Origin: Dyadobacter sp. CY347
GTDB lineage: Bacteria; Bacteroidota; Bacteroidia; Cytophagales; Spirosomataceae
DNA length: 64,000 bases
Assembly: GCF_021502655.1 (NCBI RefSeq)
Contig: NZ_JAKFFT010000002.1
Span: 682,001-746,000 of the forward strand
Direction of reading: 5' to 3'
Both the position numbers and the translations under genes were made by a program. The notes under the pieces were generated by a model, which was not told the origin of the DNA, ran no database searches, and saw only the letters and a list, made by a program, of their open reading frames with translations. Positions within the stretch are counted from its first letter, which is position 1; each line of letters starts with the position of its first letter. Of the stretch, positions 9,341-19,781 are shown piece after piece.

Positions 9341-10768
9341 ATGAAAGAAGAACGCATATCTGTTTTTGATATTTTTAAGATTGGGATTGGGCCTTCCAGT
9401 TCGCATACGATTGGGCCTTGGCGGGCGGCGCAGCAGTTTTTGGCGGCTGTTGAGGCGCGATGCGGGCTGGATCAGGTGCGGGCGGTTAATATTCATCTTT
9501 ATGGTTCCTTGGCGAAAACCGGAAAGGGACATGGGACGGATATTGCGGTGATCCTGGGTTTGAGCGGCTATGATCCGGTTACGGTTCAGACTGAGCATAT
9601 TGATGAGATTCTGGCTGAAATTGCTTCGAAAGAATGCATCCTGCTCCCAGGTGACTTACGGGTGGTTTTTTCTCCAAAAGAGAACATTCACTTTCATAAA
9701 AACGAAACACTTCCATTTCATCCCAACGGCCTCACATTCATTGCGGACTGCGAATCTGCGGGGTTAGTTGAGGAATCATATTACTCGGTGGGTGGCGGTT
9801 TTGTCATTCAGGAAGGAAAGTCGGGCGACGAGGTGAAGAATTGTGTGAATCTGCCTTATCCGATCGATCAGGCGGCAGACCTGCTCAAATGGCATCATGC
9901 CTCTCAAAAGCCGATTTGGGAAATAGTTTTGGAAAATGAGAAGGTTTGGAAAGATGAAAACCTGGTCAGAAGCGATCTGCTGAATATCTGGAATGTGATG
10001 CAGCAAAGCATTTTCCATGGTTGCCAAACGAACGGCGTTTTGCCTGGCGGTTTGAATGTGCAGCGGCGTGCTGCAGCATTGAATGAAAAGCTTTTGAAGG
10101 ACTTCGTCTGTGCGGGCTGCGACGATTGGATGGACGCGATCAGGCGTGGAGGCGCTGGTTTCAGTTACACATTAGACTGGGTAAGCTGCTTTGCCTTAGC
10201 GGTTAACGAAGAAAATGCCTCATATAGTCGGGTTGTTACGGCGCCTACAAATGGTTCGGCTGGGGTAATCCCGGCGGTGATTCAGTATCACCTTACTTTT
10301 TGTGGTGGGACGGAGGAAGATGTATTTAAATTTTTGCTGACAGCCGGCGAAATCGGCAGCATTTTTAAGAAAGGGGCCACGCTTTCGGCTGCTATGGGCG
10401 GTTGCCAGGCTGAAATTGGTGTTTCGTCGGCGATGGCGGCGGCGGGATTGGCGCAGGTTTCGGGCGGGACGGTGGAGCAATGTTTGATGGCTGCGGAAAT
10501 TGCTATGGAGCACCATTTAGGCCTTACATGTGACCCTGTGGGCGGTTTGGTGCAGATTCCCTGCATTGAGCGGAATACAATGGGGGCGATTAAGGCGATT
10601 ACGGCTTGTCAGCTGGCGTTGCAAAGTAATCCGGATAATGCAAAGGTGTCGCTCGACAATGTAGTGCACACGATGTGGGAAACGGCGCTGGATATGAACA
10701 ATCGTTATAAGGAGACTTCGGAGGGTGGGTTAGCGGTGAATATTCCGATTAGTTTGAGTGAATGTTAG
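9341..10768 (+). CDS. sdaA: L-serine ammonia-lyase (iron-sulfur type)
   Basis: 475 residues from the ATG at 9341; the frame is open upstream to 9158, but homology begins at [20 protein letters not shown]. It converts L-serine to pyruvate and ammonia using a [4Fe-4S] cluster. The fused beta and alpha domains of the single-chain type are present. The SSSHT phosphate/substrate loop lies at about residues 20-24, and three cysteines in conserved contexts ([21 protein letters not shown]) are the likely cluster ligands. A near-consensus -7 element (TAACTTTA, 9312-9319) fits the chosen start. The stop codon overlaps that of convergent mgtE. Confidence 0.94.
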   Translation: MKEERISVFDIFKIGIGPSSSHTIGPWRAAQQFLAAVEARCGLDQVRAVNIHLYGSLAKTGKGHGTDIAVILGLSGYDPVTVQTEHIDEILAEIASKECILLPGDLRVVFSPKENIHFHKNETLPFHPNGLTFIADCESAGLVEESYYSVGGGFVIQEGKSGDEVKNCVNLPYPIDQAADLLKWHHASQKPIWEIVLENEKVWKDENLVRSDLLNIWNVMQQSIFHGCQTNGVLPGGLNVQRRAAALNEKLLKDFVCAGCDDWMDAIRRGGAGFSYTLDWVSCFALAVNEENASYSRVVTAPTNGSAGVIPAVIQYHLTFCGGTEEDVFKFLLTAGEIGSIFKKGATLSAAMGGCQAEIGVSSAMAAAGLAQVSGGTVEQCLMAAEIAMEHHLGLTCDPVGGLVQIPCIERNTMGAIKAITACQLALQSNPDNAKVSLDNVVHTMWETALDMNNRYKETSEGGLAVNIPISLSEC

Positions 10769-12117
10769 AGATTCAATAGCAAATGCGCCAATCCGAAATA
10801 TACGCCGTAACCGATCAGGTCATTGGCTGTGGTGATGAATGGGCCGGATGCTACTGCGGGGTTGATTCCGATTCTTTCCAATAAAATCGGCGTCATGGTT
10901 CCCATAAATGAGGCGAGAAAAACGACGGACATTAATGCTGCTGAAACGACTAGCGCTAATTGTATATCGTTGCCAATGAGTAAATTAAATCCAAAAACAA
11001 TCGTGCTGATGATAATGCCATTGATGAACGCAACGGCAAACATTCTGATCAGGCGCTGACCAACCGTGGTGTCCAAACCTGTCTTATCAGCCAGACTTTG
11101 AAGAATAATAGAAGAAGTCTGAATGCCCACATTTCCGCCGGTGGATCCGATAATAGGGATAAAAGCCGCCATGGCCGGGATAATCTTTAAATCTCCCTCA
11201 AAAAAACTGATAAATTTCGCCGCCAGAATTCCACCCATCATGCCGACCAACAGCCACGGCAAACGCGCTTTGGTTTGCTGCCAGATCGTGTCATCTTCTT
11301 CCACATCCCCAGTAATACCCGCCATAGCAAGCGTATCAGAACTGGCTTGTTCGGTGATAACATCAATCACGTCATCAATGGTGATCCTTCCTAAAAGCTT
11401 TCCCTGGACATTCACAACAGGCAATGCATCAAGGTCATAGCGCTGCATCAGTTCAGCAACTTCTTCGGCTGGACGATAGGTTTCTACGAAAATAACATCC
11501 TTATCATACAGACTTTCAATGCGTGTATTTTTATGAGCCAGGACGATTTTTTTCAGGGAAAGAAGACCAAGTAATTTGCCAAAATTATCAACGACATAAA
11601 CAGCGTACACTTTTCCAACATCTTCCGCCTGCTGACGTAATTCTTCAATGCATTGATTTACAGTCCAGTTCACATTGGCCTTTACCAATTCTTTCTGCAT
11701 CAGACCACCTGCCACATCTTCGTCATAATGCAGCAGATCGAGAATAAAACGCGCTTGTTCGCGGTCTTCCAGCAGGGCAATTACTTCTTCACGAACGCGG
11801 ATAGGCTGTTCATTCAGCAAATCCACCGCATCATCTGAGTCAAAAAGGTTGACAAAATGCGATATTTCTTCTGACGTGAATGCTTTCAGGAACTCGCGGC
11901 GCTCGTTAGGGTCCATGTCCGCAAGGATCTCCGCTCCGCGTTCCACATCCAGCTGCGTGATCAGGAATTTAGCACTCTCAGTTTCCAGCTCCGACAAAAG
12001 ACCAGTAATGTCTGCCGGAAAAAGGCTCTCCGTCTCTGATCTTATCGAAGCAGAATCTTCTTTTTTAATCAGTTCCTGAATGTGCTCTACGTATTCCTTG
12101 GTTAATTCAAACGTCAT
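10765..12117 (-). CDS. mgtE: Magnesium transporter MgtE
   Basis: 450 residues with the full MgtE layout: an N-terminal helical superhelix domain (about 1-130), paired CBS domains (about 135-255, with [12 protein letters not shown] at the end of CBS2), a connecting plug helix, and five transmembrane segments (about 285-450). The pore region carries the conserved [16 protein letters not shown] stretch. In characterised members the cytosolic domains sense intracellular Mg2+ and close the channel. It lies 68 bases downstream of rsmA on the same strand. Its stop overlaps the sdaA stop (TTAG at 10765-10768). Confidence 0.95.
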   Translation of the reverse strand: MTFELTKEYVEHIQELIKKEDSASIRSETESLFPADITGLLSELETESAKFLITQLDVERGAEILADMDPNERREFLKAFTSEEISHFVNLFDSDDAVDLLNEQPIRVREEVIALLEDREQARFILDLLHYDEDVAGGLMQKELVKANVNWTVNQCIEELRQQAEDVGKVYAVYVVDNFGKLLGLLSLKKIVLAHKNTRIESLYDKDVIFVETYRPAEEVAELMQRYDLDALPVVNVQGKLLGRITIDDVIDVITEQASSDTLAMAGITGDVEEDDTIWQQTKARLPWLLVGMMGGILAAKFISFFEGDLKIIPAMAAFIPIIGSTGGNVGIQTSSIILQSLADKTGLDTTVGQRLIRMFAVAFINGIIISTIVFGFNLLIGNDIQLALVVSAALMSVVFLASFMGTMTPILLERIGINPAVASGPFITTANDLIGYGVYFGLAHLLLNL

Positions 12118-12185
12118 TGGTCACTTTGCTTTTAGCAATTAGCAGAATGGCTCATGGCCATAGTATATACTTTTTAAAGGCAATT

Positions 12186-12992
12186 TCAGATCTGCGGCTG
12201 CAATTCTTGAGCAAGTTTTGTAAGCTCCACGAATTGCGCTACGCTCAACTGCTCGGCCCGTTTGGTCAGCAACGGATTTTCCGGGAATTCACCGATAGGT
12301 TTCAACGCATTCCGAAGCGTTTTTCTCCTTTGGTTAAACGCCGTTTTCACAACCCGGAAAAACATTTTTTCATCACAATCTAATGCTGCAACCGCGTTTC
12401 TGCGCAACCGGATCACGCCCGACTGGACTTTGGGAGGCGGATCAAATGCGCCCGGCGGCACCGAAACGAGGTAATCTATATCGTAAAATGCCTGTAATAG
12501 AACGCTCAGAATGCCGTAATCCTTGTTTCCCGGCGGGGACGCAATGCGCATAGCCACTTCTTTTTGAAGCATACAAACGATCTCGGGGATCTGATCGCGG
12601 ATTTGTAATGCGCGGAAAAAGATCTGTGAAGAAATGTTATAGGGAAAATTGCCAATGATGGCAAAAGGCTCGGAAAAATAATCGGCCGGATTGAATTTCA
12701 AAAAGTCACCTTCGATGATCCTGGGCGTCAGATTCTCGTAATGTTTTTTTAAGTAGGCGACAGATTCGGTGTCAATTTCGATCACATGCGTGGTGAATGC
12801 ATCTTTCGTAATCAGAAACTGAGTCAGGACGCCCATGCCCGGGCCTATTTCCAAAACCTTACTGTAACCATTATGCCCGGAGAGGCCGTCAACGATCCGT
12901 TGAGCAATATTTAAGTCTTTCAGAAAGTGCTGGCCCAAATGCTTTTTGGCCCTCACTTTGGAGTCGTCGCGCTTTTTATAATTTATTTTCAC
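12186..12992 (-). CDS. rsmA: 16S rRNA (adenine1518/1519-N6) dimethyltransferase
   Basis: 268 residues. RsmA/KsgA dimethylates two adenines in helix 45 of 16S rRNA, a late ribosome-assembly checkpoint. Motifs: [11 protein letters not shown] near the N-terminus, SAM motif [11 protein letters not shown] (about 48-57), and catalytic NFPYNIS (about 116-122). The start is uncertain. The first candidate is a GTG at 12992; a second GTG at 12956 begins directly at [10 protein letters not shown] perfect minus-strand -7 promoter element (13004-12997) sits so close that the longer start would be nearly leaderless, which favours the shorter form. Confidence 0.93.
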   Translation of the reverse strand: MKINYKKRDDSKVRAKKHLGQHFLKDLNIAQRIVDGLSGHNGYSKVLEIGPGMGVLTQFLITKDAFTTHVIEIDTESVAYLKKHYENLTPRIIEGDFLKFNPADYFSEPFAIIGNFPYNISSQIFFRALQIRDQIPEIVCMLQKEVAMRIASPPGNKDYGILSVLLQAFYDIDYLVSVPPGAFDPPPKVQSGVIRLRRNAVAALDCDEKMFFRVVKTAFNQRRKTLRNALKPIGEFPENPLLTKRAEQLSVAQFVELTKLAQELQPQI

Positions 12993-12996
12993 GAAC

Positions 12997-13004
12997 CAAA
13001 ATTA
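12997..13004 (-). promoter_or_regulatory. -7 promoter element for rsmA-mgtE
   Basis: Read on the minus strand this is TAATTTTG, a perfect TAnnTTTG. The predicted transcript start would fall at or just inside the annotated GTG of rsmA, which bears on the start choice. Confidence 0.5.
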
Positions 13005-13073
13005 CGGCTTAATTCGTAGATTTATCGAATAAAGAATAGGAAGGAATCTTAAAAGTGCGATTATCGAGATACT

Positions 13074-16000
13074 ATGGAAATGATCTTGTCCCAGACCGAT
13101 TGGCAGACTATACACGCTACACTTCAGCATCTGAACCTAATTGGAATTACCTTTTCTCCGGACTTCATCATCCGTAATATCAGTGCGCATGCTTTGATGA
13201 AAACGGGCTGGCAGGAGTCGGATTTGGTGGGGCATAGCATATTTGACAAACTGATTCCCAAAGAAGAAGAGCACGAAATAAGGCAGATGCTGGAAGAGGG
13301 AATCCAGGGAAAACGGAAACTGGAACAGCGCGAGGTTCCTTTTTTAGCTCAAAAAGGCACATTAAGGACGTTTTCGATCAATAGTGTGCTTATGCATAGC
13401 GAGCAGGACGAGGTGGAATGTGTGACCTTGGTAGGTGACGACATTACGCGCCGCCGTCGGATGGAATCGTCCATTGCCAAATCCAATTCGCAATTGCAGG
13501 ATCTCGTCGATAACACAAGCGATCTGATCCAGCTCGTTGCGATCGACGGAAAATTCATATTTGTAAACAAAGCCTGGCGCGAAGTGCTGGGTTATGGGCT
13601 CGACGAAATTGCGTCCATGCGGATGGAAGACATCCTGCACCCGCAGCATAAGGAACAAGCCCTCGCACAATTAAAGTTGATCGAACAAGGCCATTCCAAT
13701 CCTAATTTCGAGGCGGTTTTCGTGAGCAGGGACGGTAAAAAAGTGTTTGTTGCCGGAAGTGTCAATTGCCGGTTCGATAATGGTAAGCCTACCGCATTTC
13801 GCTGTATTTTAAATGATTATACGGAGAAAATAAGGGCTGAAAAGGCCCAAAATCTATATTACAGCATTGCTAACTGGACGGTTAACACGCAAAATCTGGA
13901 CGATTTTTACCATAGCATTCACGAAGCACTGGGTAAGATCATCGACATTAAAAACTTCTTCATCGCGCTTTACGACCCGAGCAAAAGCTACATTTATTTC
14001 CCTTATTATGTCGATCAGTATTTTCAGGGAAATGTGAAGTTTACCAAAAGAAAATTGGGCAATGGTGTGACGGAATATGCCATTGCATCCAATAAACCGC
14101 TTTTTTTATCAGGTGAAAAAATAGAAGAACTGGCTAAAACCAACAGCCTTTATTTATACGGTGTAACGCCAAAATTGCTCCTATGCGTGCCCCTGCGCGT
14201 AGGCGACCGTGTGACAGGGATCATTGGCGTAAAATCCTATGACGACCCTAACATGTTTGATGCCAGGGATTTGGAGTTGCTGGAATTCATTTCCGGGCAG
14301 GTCGCTATGGCCATTGCAAGGAAACAAAGTGAAGAAGAGCTAAGCAAATATCTGGCGCGCTTGAATGCAATTTTCGACAGCAGTTCTCACTTGATATGGT
14401 CGGTGAATAAATCTTTGCAGCTGACTTCATTTAACAGAAACTATGCGGATCTTATTCAGAATCAGCTGGGTGTGAGGCCATCGCTGCAATCCAGCGCGGA
14501 AAAATTCGGCTGGCGAATGGTTGGTAACAGCAACCGCAGAACGCTGGAAACGAAATACAGACAGGCATTAAAGGGCGAACCGCAATATTTCGAGTTTAAA
14601 ATAGACCGCAAAGACCAGGGTGAAATGTGGCTGGAATTTTACCTGAACCCAATCCATTATGCAGATGGCGTGATTGAGGAAGTTTCAGGCATTGCGCGCG
14701 ACATTACGCGCAGGAAAGAAGCTGAGTTATCGTTAAGGCATAGCGAAGAACTTTTCCGGGGGATTTTTGAAAACCTGCAAGACATTTATTGCCGGATCAA
14801 CCGTTTGGGCGAGATCACCATGATCAGCCAATCGGTGCTGAAAAGGCTTGGTTACCTGCCTAGCGAAGTGATCGGGCACAAAATCCTCGAATTTTTTCCG
14901 GACAGAAAACGGATACATTCTGCATTGATCCGGCTGCGGCGGAGCAAGAGCCTGCGTAACTTCGAAATTTCGCTTTACCGCAAAGACGGGACTGAAAGGC
15001 AGTTTATGATCAATATGCTGATGTTCACCAACGACAAAGGCAAGCCGACAGAGATCGCCGTTCTCGCGCGTGACATTACCGAATTGAAACGCAATGAGCA
15101 GGAATTGCTCAAAGCCAAGGAACACGCGGAACGCTCATTGAAGGTTAAGGAAGGCTTTTTGGCAAACATGAGCCACGAAATCCGTACGCCGATGAACGGT
15201 GTGATCGGGATGATCGACTTGCTGGGTGAAACGCCGCTCGATGTGGAGCAGAAGGATTATGTGATGACGATCAAACGGTCATCGGAAACATTACTAAACA
15301 TTCTGAACGACATCCTGGATCTTTCCAAAATTGAAGCCGGAAAGATGGAACTGCACGAAGCACCGATTGCGACCGAAGAATTGTTGCTCAAACTCGTTTC
15401 CCTTTTCGGGCAGACGGCCAAAAGCAAGGGAAATACGCTCACCTATCACATTGCACCCGACATTCCGAAGTACATCATTGCGGATCAGACGAGATTACTT
15501 CAAATCCTCTCGAACCTGACTTCCAATGCATTGAAATTCACTGAGAATGGGGCAGTTACAGTGTTCCTGACATTGGTTCAAAAAGACGGATTGTTTCATA
15601 AAATCAAAGTGGAGGTTCAGGACTCGGGCATAGGGATCAGTCCGATGGACCGGCAGATATTGTTTACTTCATTTACGCAGCTCGATAATTCTTCACGTAA
15701 ATCTTTTGGCGGAACCGGACTTGGATTGGCCATTTCCAAGCAGTTGTGCGAGCTGATGCACGGGGAAATCGGCGTGGAATCTACTGTTGGAGAGGGGAGT
15801 ACATTTTGGTTTACATTTGAAACAAAAGAAACTTCCATCGCCCAGGCCAGCACCATTGTGCAAATGGAGGAAACGCCGATTGAGAATGTTTTCAAGGATT
15901 ACCATCCCACGATCCTGCTTGTGGACGACAATGCGGTGAACCGGAAAGTGGCCAATGAAATCCTGAAGAAATCGGGTTGTTACGTGGATCTGGCGGAAAG

Positions 16001-16688
16001 CGGTTTCAAGGCGATTGAAATGGTGGAGGCCAAAAGGAAGGTTTCAGATGTGAGTTACGACATTATATTCATGGATATCCAAATGCCGGATATGGATGGC
16101 GTGGAGACTTCCCAGGAACTCAAAAAACGCTTCCCGGATTCTATGCCGCCGATTGTTGCTATGACGGCCTATTCCATGAAAGAAGATCGCGACCGCTTCA
16201 TGAGCCAGGGCATGGACGATTACATTGCCAAACCGATCCGCGCGCAAACATTGCTCCTCAAAGTGAAAGACTTACTAGGCAATGTGGAGAGCCGCAAGCT
16301 GGAATCAAAACAGCGCGAAATTGCACAGGAGATTATTTTGCCGGTTCTGGACAAAGAAATTATCGATCAGCTGAACGGCATAGGCGGGCCGGACCTGGTG
16401 TGGTCTGTGTTTGAGGATTTTGTTACGGAATCCAATGAACTTGTTTCGGGTGCGGTGGAGGCTTACGCGACTGGCGACATCAAAACGGTTAAAAGTAATT
16501 TGCATACATTGAAAGGAAGTGGCGGAACTGTGGGCGTGGCGCAGGTTGCGGAAATAGCCCGTGATGCGGAATGGCGTTTGAAATCGGATGATACAAGCAC
16601 ACTGGCCGAAGCGCTTCCGCAGTTGGAAAAAGCATATCAAAAGTTCCTGGATTCGTATGAAGGGCTTTTAAAAGACTGGTTGAAGTGA
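13074..16688 (+). CDS. Hybrid sensor histidine kinase with PAS, GAF, receiver and HPt domains
   Basis: 1204 residues with no membrane segment seen, so a cytosolic sensor. Order of domains by eye: PAS (about 15-125), PAS (about 140-260), GAF (about 270-420), PAS (about 425-545), PAS (about 555-680), HisKA with ANMSHEIRTPMNGVIG (phospho-acceptor H701), HATPase with G-boxes (DSGIGIS, GTGLGLAIS), receiver with FMDIQMPDMDG (phospho-acceptor D1001), and a C-terminal HPt domain with LHTLKGSGG (H1144). All phosphorelay residues except an output domain are in one chain, so the signal should pass from H1144 to an external response regulator. None is adjacent. The GAF and PAS domains could bind small molecules or redox cofactors; the ligand is unknown. 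Confidence 0.93.
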   Translation: MEMILSQTDWQTIHATLQHLNLIGITFSPDFIIRNISAHALMKTGWQESDLVGHSIFDKLIPKEEEHEIRQMLEEGIQGKRKLEQREVPFLAQKGTLRTFSINSVLMHSEQDEVECVTLVGDDITRRRRMESSIAKSNSQLQDLVDNTSDLIQLVAIDGKFIFVNKAWREVLGYGLDEIASMRMEDILHPQHKEQALAQLKLIEQGHSNPNFEAVFVSRDGKKVFVAGSVNCRFDNGKPTAFRCILNDYTEKIRAEKAQNLYYSIANWTVNTQNLDDFYHSIHEALGKIIDIKNFFIALYDPSKSYIYFPYYVDQYFQGNVKFTKRKLGNGVTEYAIASNKPLFLSGEKIEELAKTNSLYLYGVTPKLLLCVPLRVGDRVTGIIGVKSYDDPNMFDARDLELLEFISGQVAMAIARKQSEEELSKYLARLNAIFDSSSHLIWSVNKSLQLTSFNRNYADLIQNQLGVRPSLQSSAEKFGWRMVGNSNRRTLETKYRQALKGEPQYFEFKIDRKDQGEMWLEFYLNPIHYADGVIEEVSGIARDITRRKEAELSLRHSEELFRGIFENLQDIYCRINRLGEITMISQSVLKRLGYLPSEVIGHKILEFFPDRKRIHSALIRLRRSKSLRNFEISLYRKDGTERQFMINMLMFTNDKGKPTEIAVLARDITELKRNEQELLKAKEHAERSLKVKEGFLANMSHEIRTPMNGVIGMIDLLGETPLDVEQKDYVMTIKRSSETLLNILNDILDLSKIEAGKMELHEAPIATEELLLKLVSLFGQTAKSKGNTLTYHIAPDIPKYIIADQTRLLQILSNLTSNALKFTENGAVTVFLTLVQKDGLFHKIKVEVQDSGIGISPMDRQILFTSFTQLDNSSRKSFGGTGLGLAISKQLCELMHGEIGVESTVGEGSTFWFTFETKETSIAQASTIVQMEETPIENVFKDYHPTILLVDDNAVNRKVANEILKKSGCYVDLAESGFKAIEMVEAKRKVSDVSYDIIFMDIQMPDMDGVETSQELKKRFPDSMPPIVAMTAYSMKEDRDRFMSQGMDDYIAKPIRAQTLLLKVKDLLGNVESRKLESKQREIAQEIILPVLDKEIIDQLNGIGGPDLVWSVFEDFVTESNELVSGAVEAYATGDIKTVKSNLHTLKGSGGTVGVAQVAEIARDAEWRLKSDDTSTLAEALPQLEKAYQKFLDSYEGLLKDWLK

Positions 16689-16824
16689 GTTTTTCTCGTC
16701 GGGTAAATCCCGGCGTTGATCTATAAGTGCGGTGGTTTTATCGATTGTAGGGGTTTATTGCTGAGCGGGATTAAACTATAATCAAAAAGGAGGCTCTAAA
16801 CTGCAATAAACCTTTACAGAAACC

Positions 16825-19695
16825 ATGAAAAGATTCGCATCCCTACTCTCGCTGCTGATATTATTATCGTTATCAGCATTTGCACAACAACCAACAGGCC
16901 GGATAACAGGCGTGGTCAAAGACAGCGTAACCAACGAGCCGGTCGTTGGTGCATATGTGGCGGTGAGCAGGAACCTGCCGGATGCGAAGCCTGAATATGT
17001 AACAACGGATATCGACGGCAAATTTTCCTTTAATGGTCTGGCCAAACAAGCGGCTTACCTGGTAAAGGTTTCTTATCTAAGCTATAAAGATGCTTCCCGC
17101 ACAATTACATTACAGGATGATATCCAGGATGTTGGCACATTCCAATTGAGTGAAGCGGTTGCCAATTTGAAAGAAATCAAAGTTGTAGGACAGGTTACGG
17201 CCATGGAACAAAAGGGTGATACGACCCAATTCAATGCGGCTGCTTACAAAACCAATCCCGACGCAACTTCCGAGGATCTTATCCAGAAAATGCCTGGCAT
17301 CACCGTCACAAACGGAACTGTAACTGCTCATGGTGAGACCGTTAACAGGGTTTTAGTGGACGGAAAGCCATTCTTCGGGGAAGATGCTGCATTAACATTA
17401 AAATCCCTTCCTGCCGAGATTGTTGATAAAATAGAAGTTTTTGATAAACTAAGCGATCAAGCCCAATTCACAGGTTTTGACGACGGTAACGGACAGAAAA
17501 CGATCAACATTGTAACCAAAGCTGATCGTAAAATGGGCCAGTTTGGTAAGGTTTTCGCAGGTTATGGCTTGGATAACCGTTATCAGGCGGGCGGTAATGT
17601 GAGCTTTTTCAAAGGCAATCAGCGTATATCGGTGATCGGGCTGAGTAATAACATTAATATGCAAAACTTTTCAAGCCAGGATCTGATCGGTGTTTCCGGT
17701 GTCGGAGGCGGAGGAAGAGGTGGCTCGGGCGGCAATTTCCTGGTTGGGAATCAAAGCGGAATCACCGGGACTAATTCCTTCGGTTTAAATTATGCCAATA
17801 AGTTTGGTAAAAAGGTGGATGTTACGGGCAGCTACTTCTTCAACCGCACCGGCAACAGCAATCTGCAAAGTATGCAGCAGCGCTTTATTCTGCCAGGAGA
17901 TACGGACTCAACGGATCAGATTTACGATGAAAACAGCCGCACCAACAACACCAACGCCAATCACAGACTCAATTTTAGAATTGAATATAACATTAATAAA
18001 AACAACTCGCTGATCATTACGCCGCGTTTGAGCTTTCAGGACAATAGTGCGGTGAGTACAAAGGTGGGGCTTAACACATTGAATGGCCTGCGGATCAACA
18101 GCCTGGATAACAGCCAGCGGAATGCGACCAATGCTTACAACTTCAATAACGACGTTTTGTTCCGTCATTCATTTGAAAAGAAAGGCCGGACGTTGTCTGT
18201 GAATCTGAATACGCAACTGAATGACCGTAACGGCATTGGTAATCTTTATTCCAGAACCATGTTTTACGATAGCCTAGGCCTCGCCGCAAGAGGCGATACG
18301 CTTGATCAGGAGAGCTTTACATATTCCAACGGCGTAACATTGGGAGGAAACCTGATCTACACCGAGCCCATCGGCAAAAACAGCCAGTTACAATTCAACT
18401 ATGGCCTTACAGTAAGCAACAGTGATTCCAAAAAGGAAACTTATAATATGAGTTTTGACGAAAATACGTATTCAGACCTGGATTCGCTGCTTTCCAACAC
18501 ATTTGATAATCGTTATGTGACGAATCGCGCGGGCGTCGGCTATCGTTATCGTAAGAATAGCTGGACTGCGAATTTTGGGCTGGACTTTCAGAATACGGGC
18601 TTGTATAGCCAGCAATTGGCGCCCATCAATGCGAAAGTGGATCAGTCATTTACCAATCTGCTGCCGAATTTCATGCTGAGTTACAGATCCAAAACGGGCA
18701 CGCAATTCCGTACATTTTTCAGAAGCTCAACAAACCAGCCGTCCATTTCCCAGTTGCAGAATGTGATCGACAACAGCAACCCGTTAGCATTAACCGCCGG
18801 TAACCCGGATTTGAAGCAGGAATACCGAAACAGTTTTAATGTGCGCTATTCGCTGGCCGGTGCCGAGCGACCTTATAACCTGAATGCAATGGTTTTCGTA
18901 ACACAAACCAACAATGCGATTGTCAACTCAACATTGATCGCACAAGAGCCGACCGAAGTGGCTAACGGCATTATTCTGGAACGCGGAGCGAAATTTACGA
19001 AACCTGTGAATGTGGATGGAAGCTGGAATGCGAGGACTTTCCTTGCTTACGGAAAACCGGTTGCGCCGCTGAAATTGAATGTGAACCTGACAACCGGCTT
19101 CAATTATGTGCGTTCGCCGGGTCTGATCAACAACATTTCCAATTTTTCCAACACTTACGCAGTTTCGCAGGGTTTGGTTATCAGCAGCAATGTGAGCGAG
19201 AGGCTTGATTTTACGCTTTCTTATTCAGGCAATTACAACATGGTCCGCAATACGATCCAGCCGAATCTGAACAACAATTATTATACGCAGGGAATCACCG
19301 GCCGCGTGAACTGGATTTTCGGAAAAGGATTTGTTGTTCAAAGTGATATCAGCAAGCAGTCATACAGAGGTTTGGGAGAAGGTTATAACCAAAATTTCAC
19401 CTTATGGAACGCAAGCATTGGCAAGAAATTCCTGAAAAACAATGCAGGTGAATTGAAACTGACGGTTTTTGATATCTTGAAACAAAACAACAGCATTACC
19501 CGGAACGTGACGGAAACTTATGTGCAGGACGTTACAAACCGTGTTTTGACACAATATGCAATGCTGACATTCACTTACACGCTGAGGAATTTTGGTAAAG
19601 CTCCGGCTCCGGAAAACAACCGTCGCAGAGATTTTGACAGCGGTGAGATGCCTGGCGGCAGGGGCGGAAGAGGAGACAGAGGTGGGTTTAATTAA
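16825..19695 (+). CDS. TonB-receptor-like outer-membrane beta-barrel protein with carboxypeptidase-regulatory-like N-domain
   Basis: 956 residues. A signal peptide (about 1-21, ending AFAQ) is followed by a CarboxypepD_reg-like beta-sandwich (about 25-110, GRITGVVKDSVTNEPVVGAYV), a plug-like region (about 130-230, including INRVLVDGKPFFGEDAA-type strands) and a large barrel without a classical TonB box seen. This matches the OMP_b-brl_3 group found in Bacteroidota. The C-terminus is a Gly/Arg-rich tail (GGRGGRGDRGG) rather than an aromatic barrel end, which is odd for a barrel and may project from it. A second Gly-rich loop lies near residue 295. No SusD partner is adjacent. The substrate is unknown. 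Confidence 0.82.
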   Translation: MKRFASLLSLLILLSLSAFAQQPTGRITGVVKDSVTNEPVVGAYVAVSRNLPDAKPEYVTTDIDGKFSFNGLAKQAAYLVKVSYLSYKDASRTITLQDDIQDVGTFQLSEAVANLKEIKVVGQVTAMEQKGDTTQFNAAAYKTNPDATSEDLIQKMPGITVTNGTVTAHGETVNRVLVDGKPFFGEDAALTLKSLPAEIVDKIEVFDKLSDQAQFTGFDDGNGQKTINIVTKADRKMGQFGKVFAGYGLDNRYQAGGNVSFFKGNQRISVIGLSNNINMQNFSSQDLIGVSGVGGGGRGGSGGNFLVGNQSGITGTNSFGLNYANKFGKKVDVTGSYFFNRTGNSNLQSMQQRFILPGDTDSTDQIYDENSRTNNTNANHRLNFRIEYNINKNNSLIITPRLSFQDNSAVSTKVGLNTLNGLRINSLDNSQRNATNAYNFNNDVLFRHSFEKKGRTLSVNLNTQLNDRNGIGNLYSRTMFYDSLGLAARGDTLDQESFTYSNGVTLGGNLIYTEPIGKNSQLQFNYGLTVSNSDSKKETYNMSFDENTYSDLDSLLSNTFDNRYVTNRAGVGYRYRKNSWTANFGLDFQNTGLYSQQLAPINAKVDQSFTNLLPNFMLSYRSKTGTQFRTFFRSSTNQPSISQLQNVIDNSNPLALTAGNPDLKQEYRNSFNVRYSLAGAERPYNLNAMVFVTQTNNAIVNSTLIAQEPTEVANGIILERGAKFTKPVNVDGSWNARTFLAYGKPVAPLKLNVNLTTGFNYVRSPGLINNISNFSNTYAVSQGLVISSNVSERLDFTLSYSGNYNMVRNTIQPNLNNNYYTQGITGRVNWIFGKGFVVQSDISKQSYRGLGEGYNQNFTLWNASIGKKFLKNNAGELKLTVFDILKQNNSITRNVTETYVQDVTNRVLTQYAMLTFTYTLRNFGKAPAPENNRRRDFDSGEMPGGRGGRGDRGGFN

Positions 19696-19727
19696 GCATT
19701 TACTTAAAACAGGATATTAATGCCAAA

Positions 19728-19761
19728 AAAAGCCCGGAACGAGGCATCGTCCCGGGCTTTT
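19728..19761. terminator. Bidirectional terminator between two convergent genes
   Basis: 10-bp perfect stem AAAAGCCCGG (19728-19737) and CCGGGCTTTT (19752-19761), with A-runs on the left and T on the right, so it can end transcription from both sides. It serves the barrel gene (+) and the LysM gene (-). Confidence 0.88.
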
Positions 19762-19781
19762 ATCTATCTCTGTTTGAAATT

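Noticed and set aside
16700-16720. Small GC hairpin after the sensor kinase gene as a terminator
   Set aside because: The 7-bp stem contains a wobble and has no following T-run on the plus strand.
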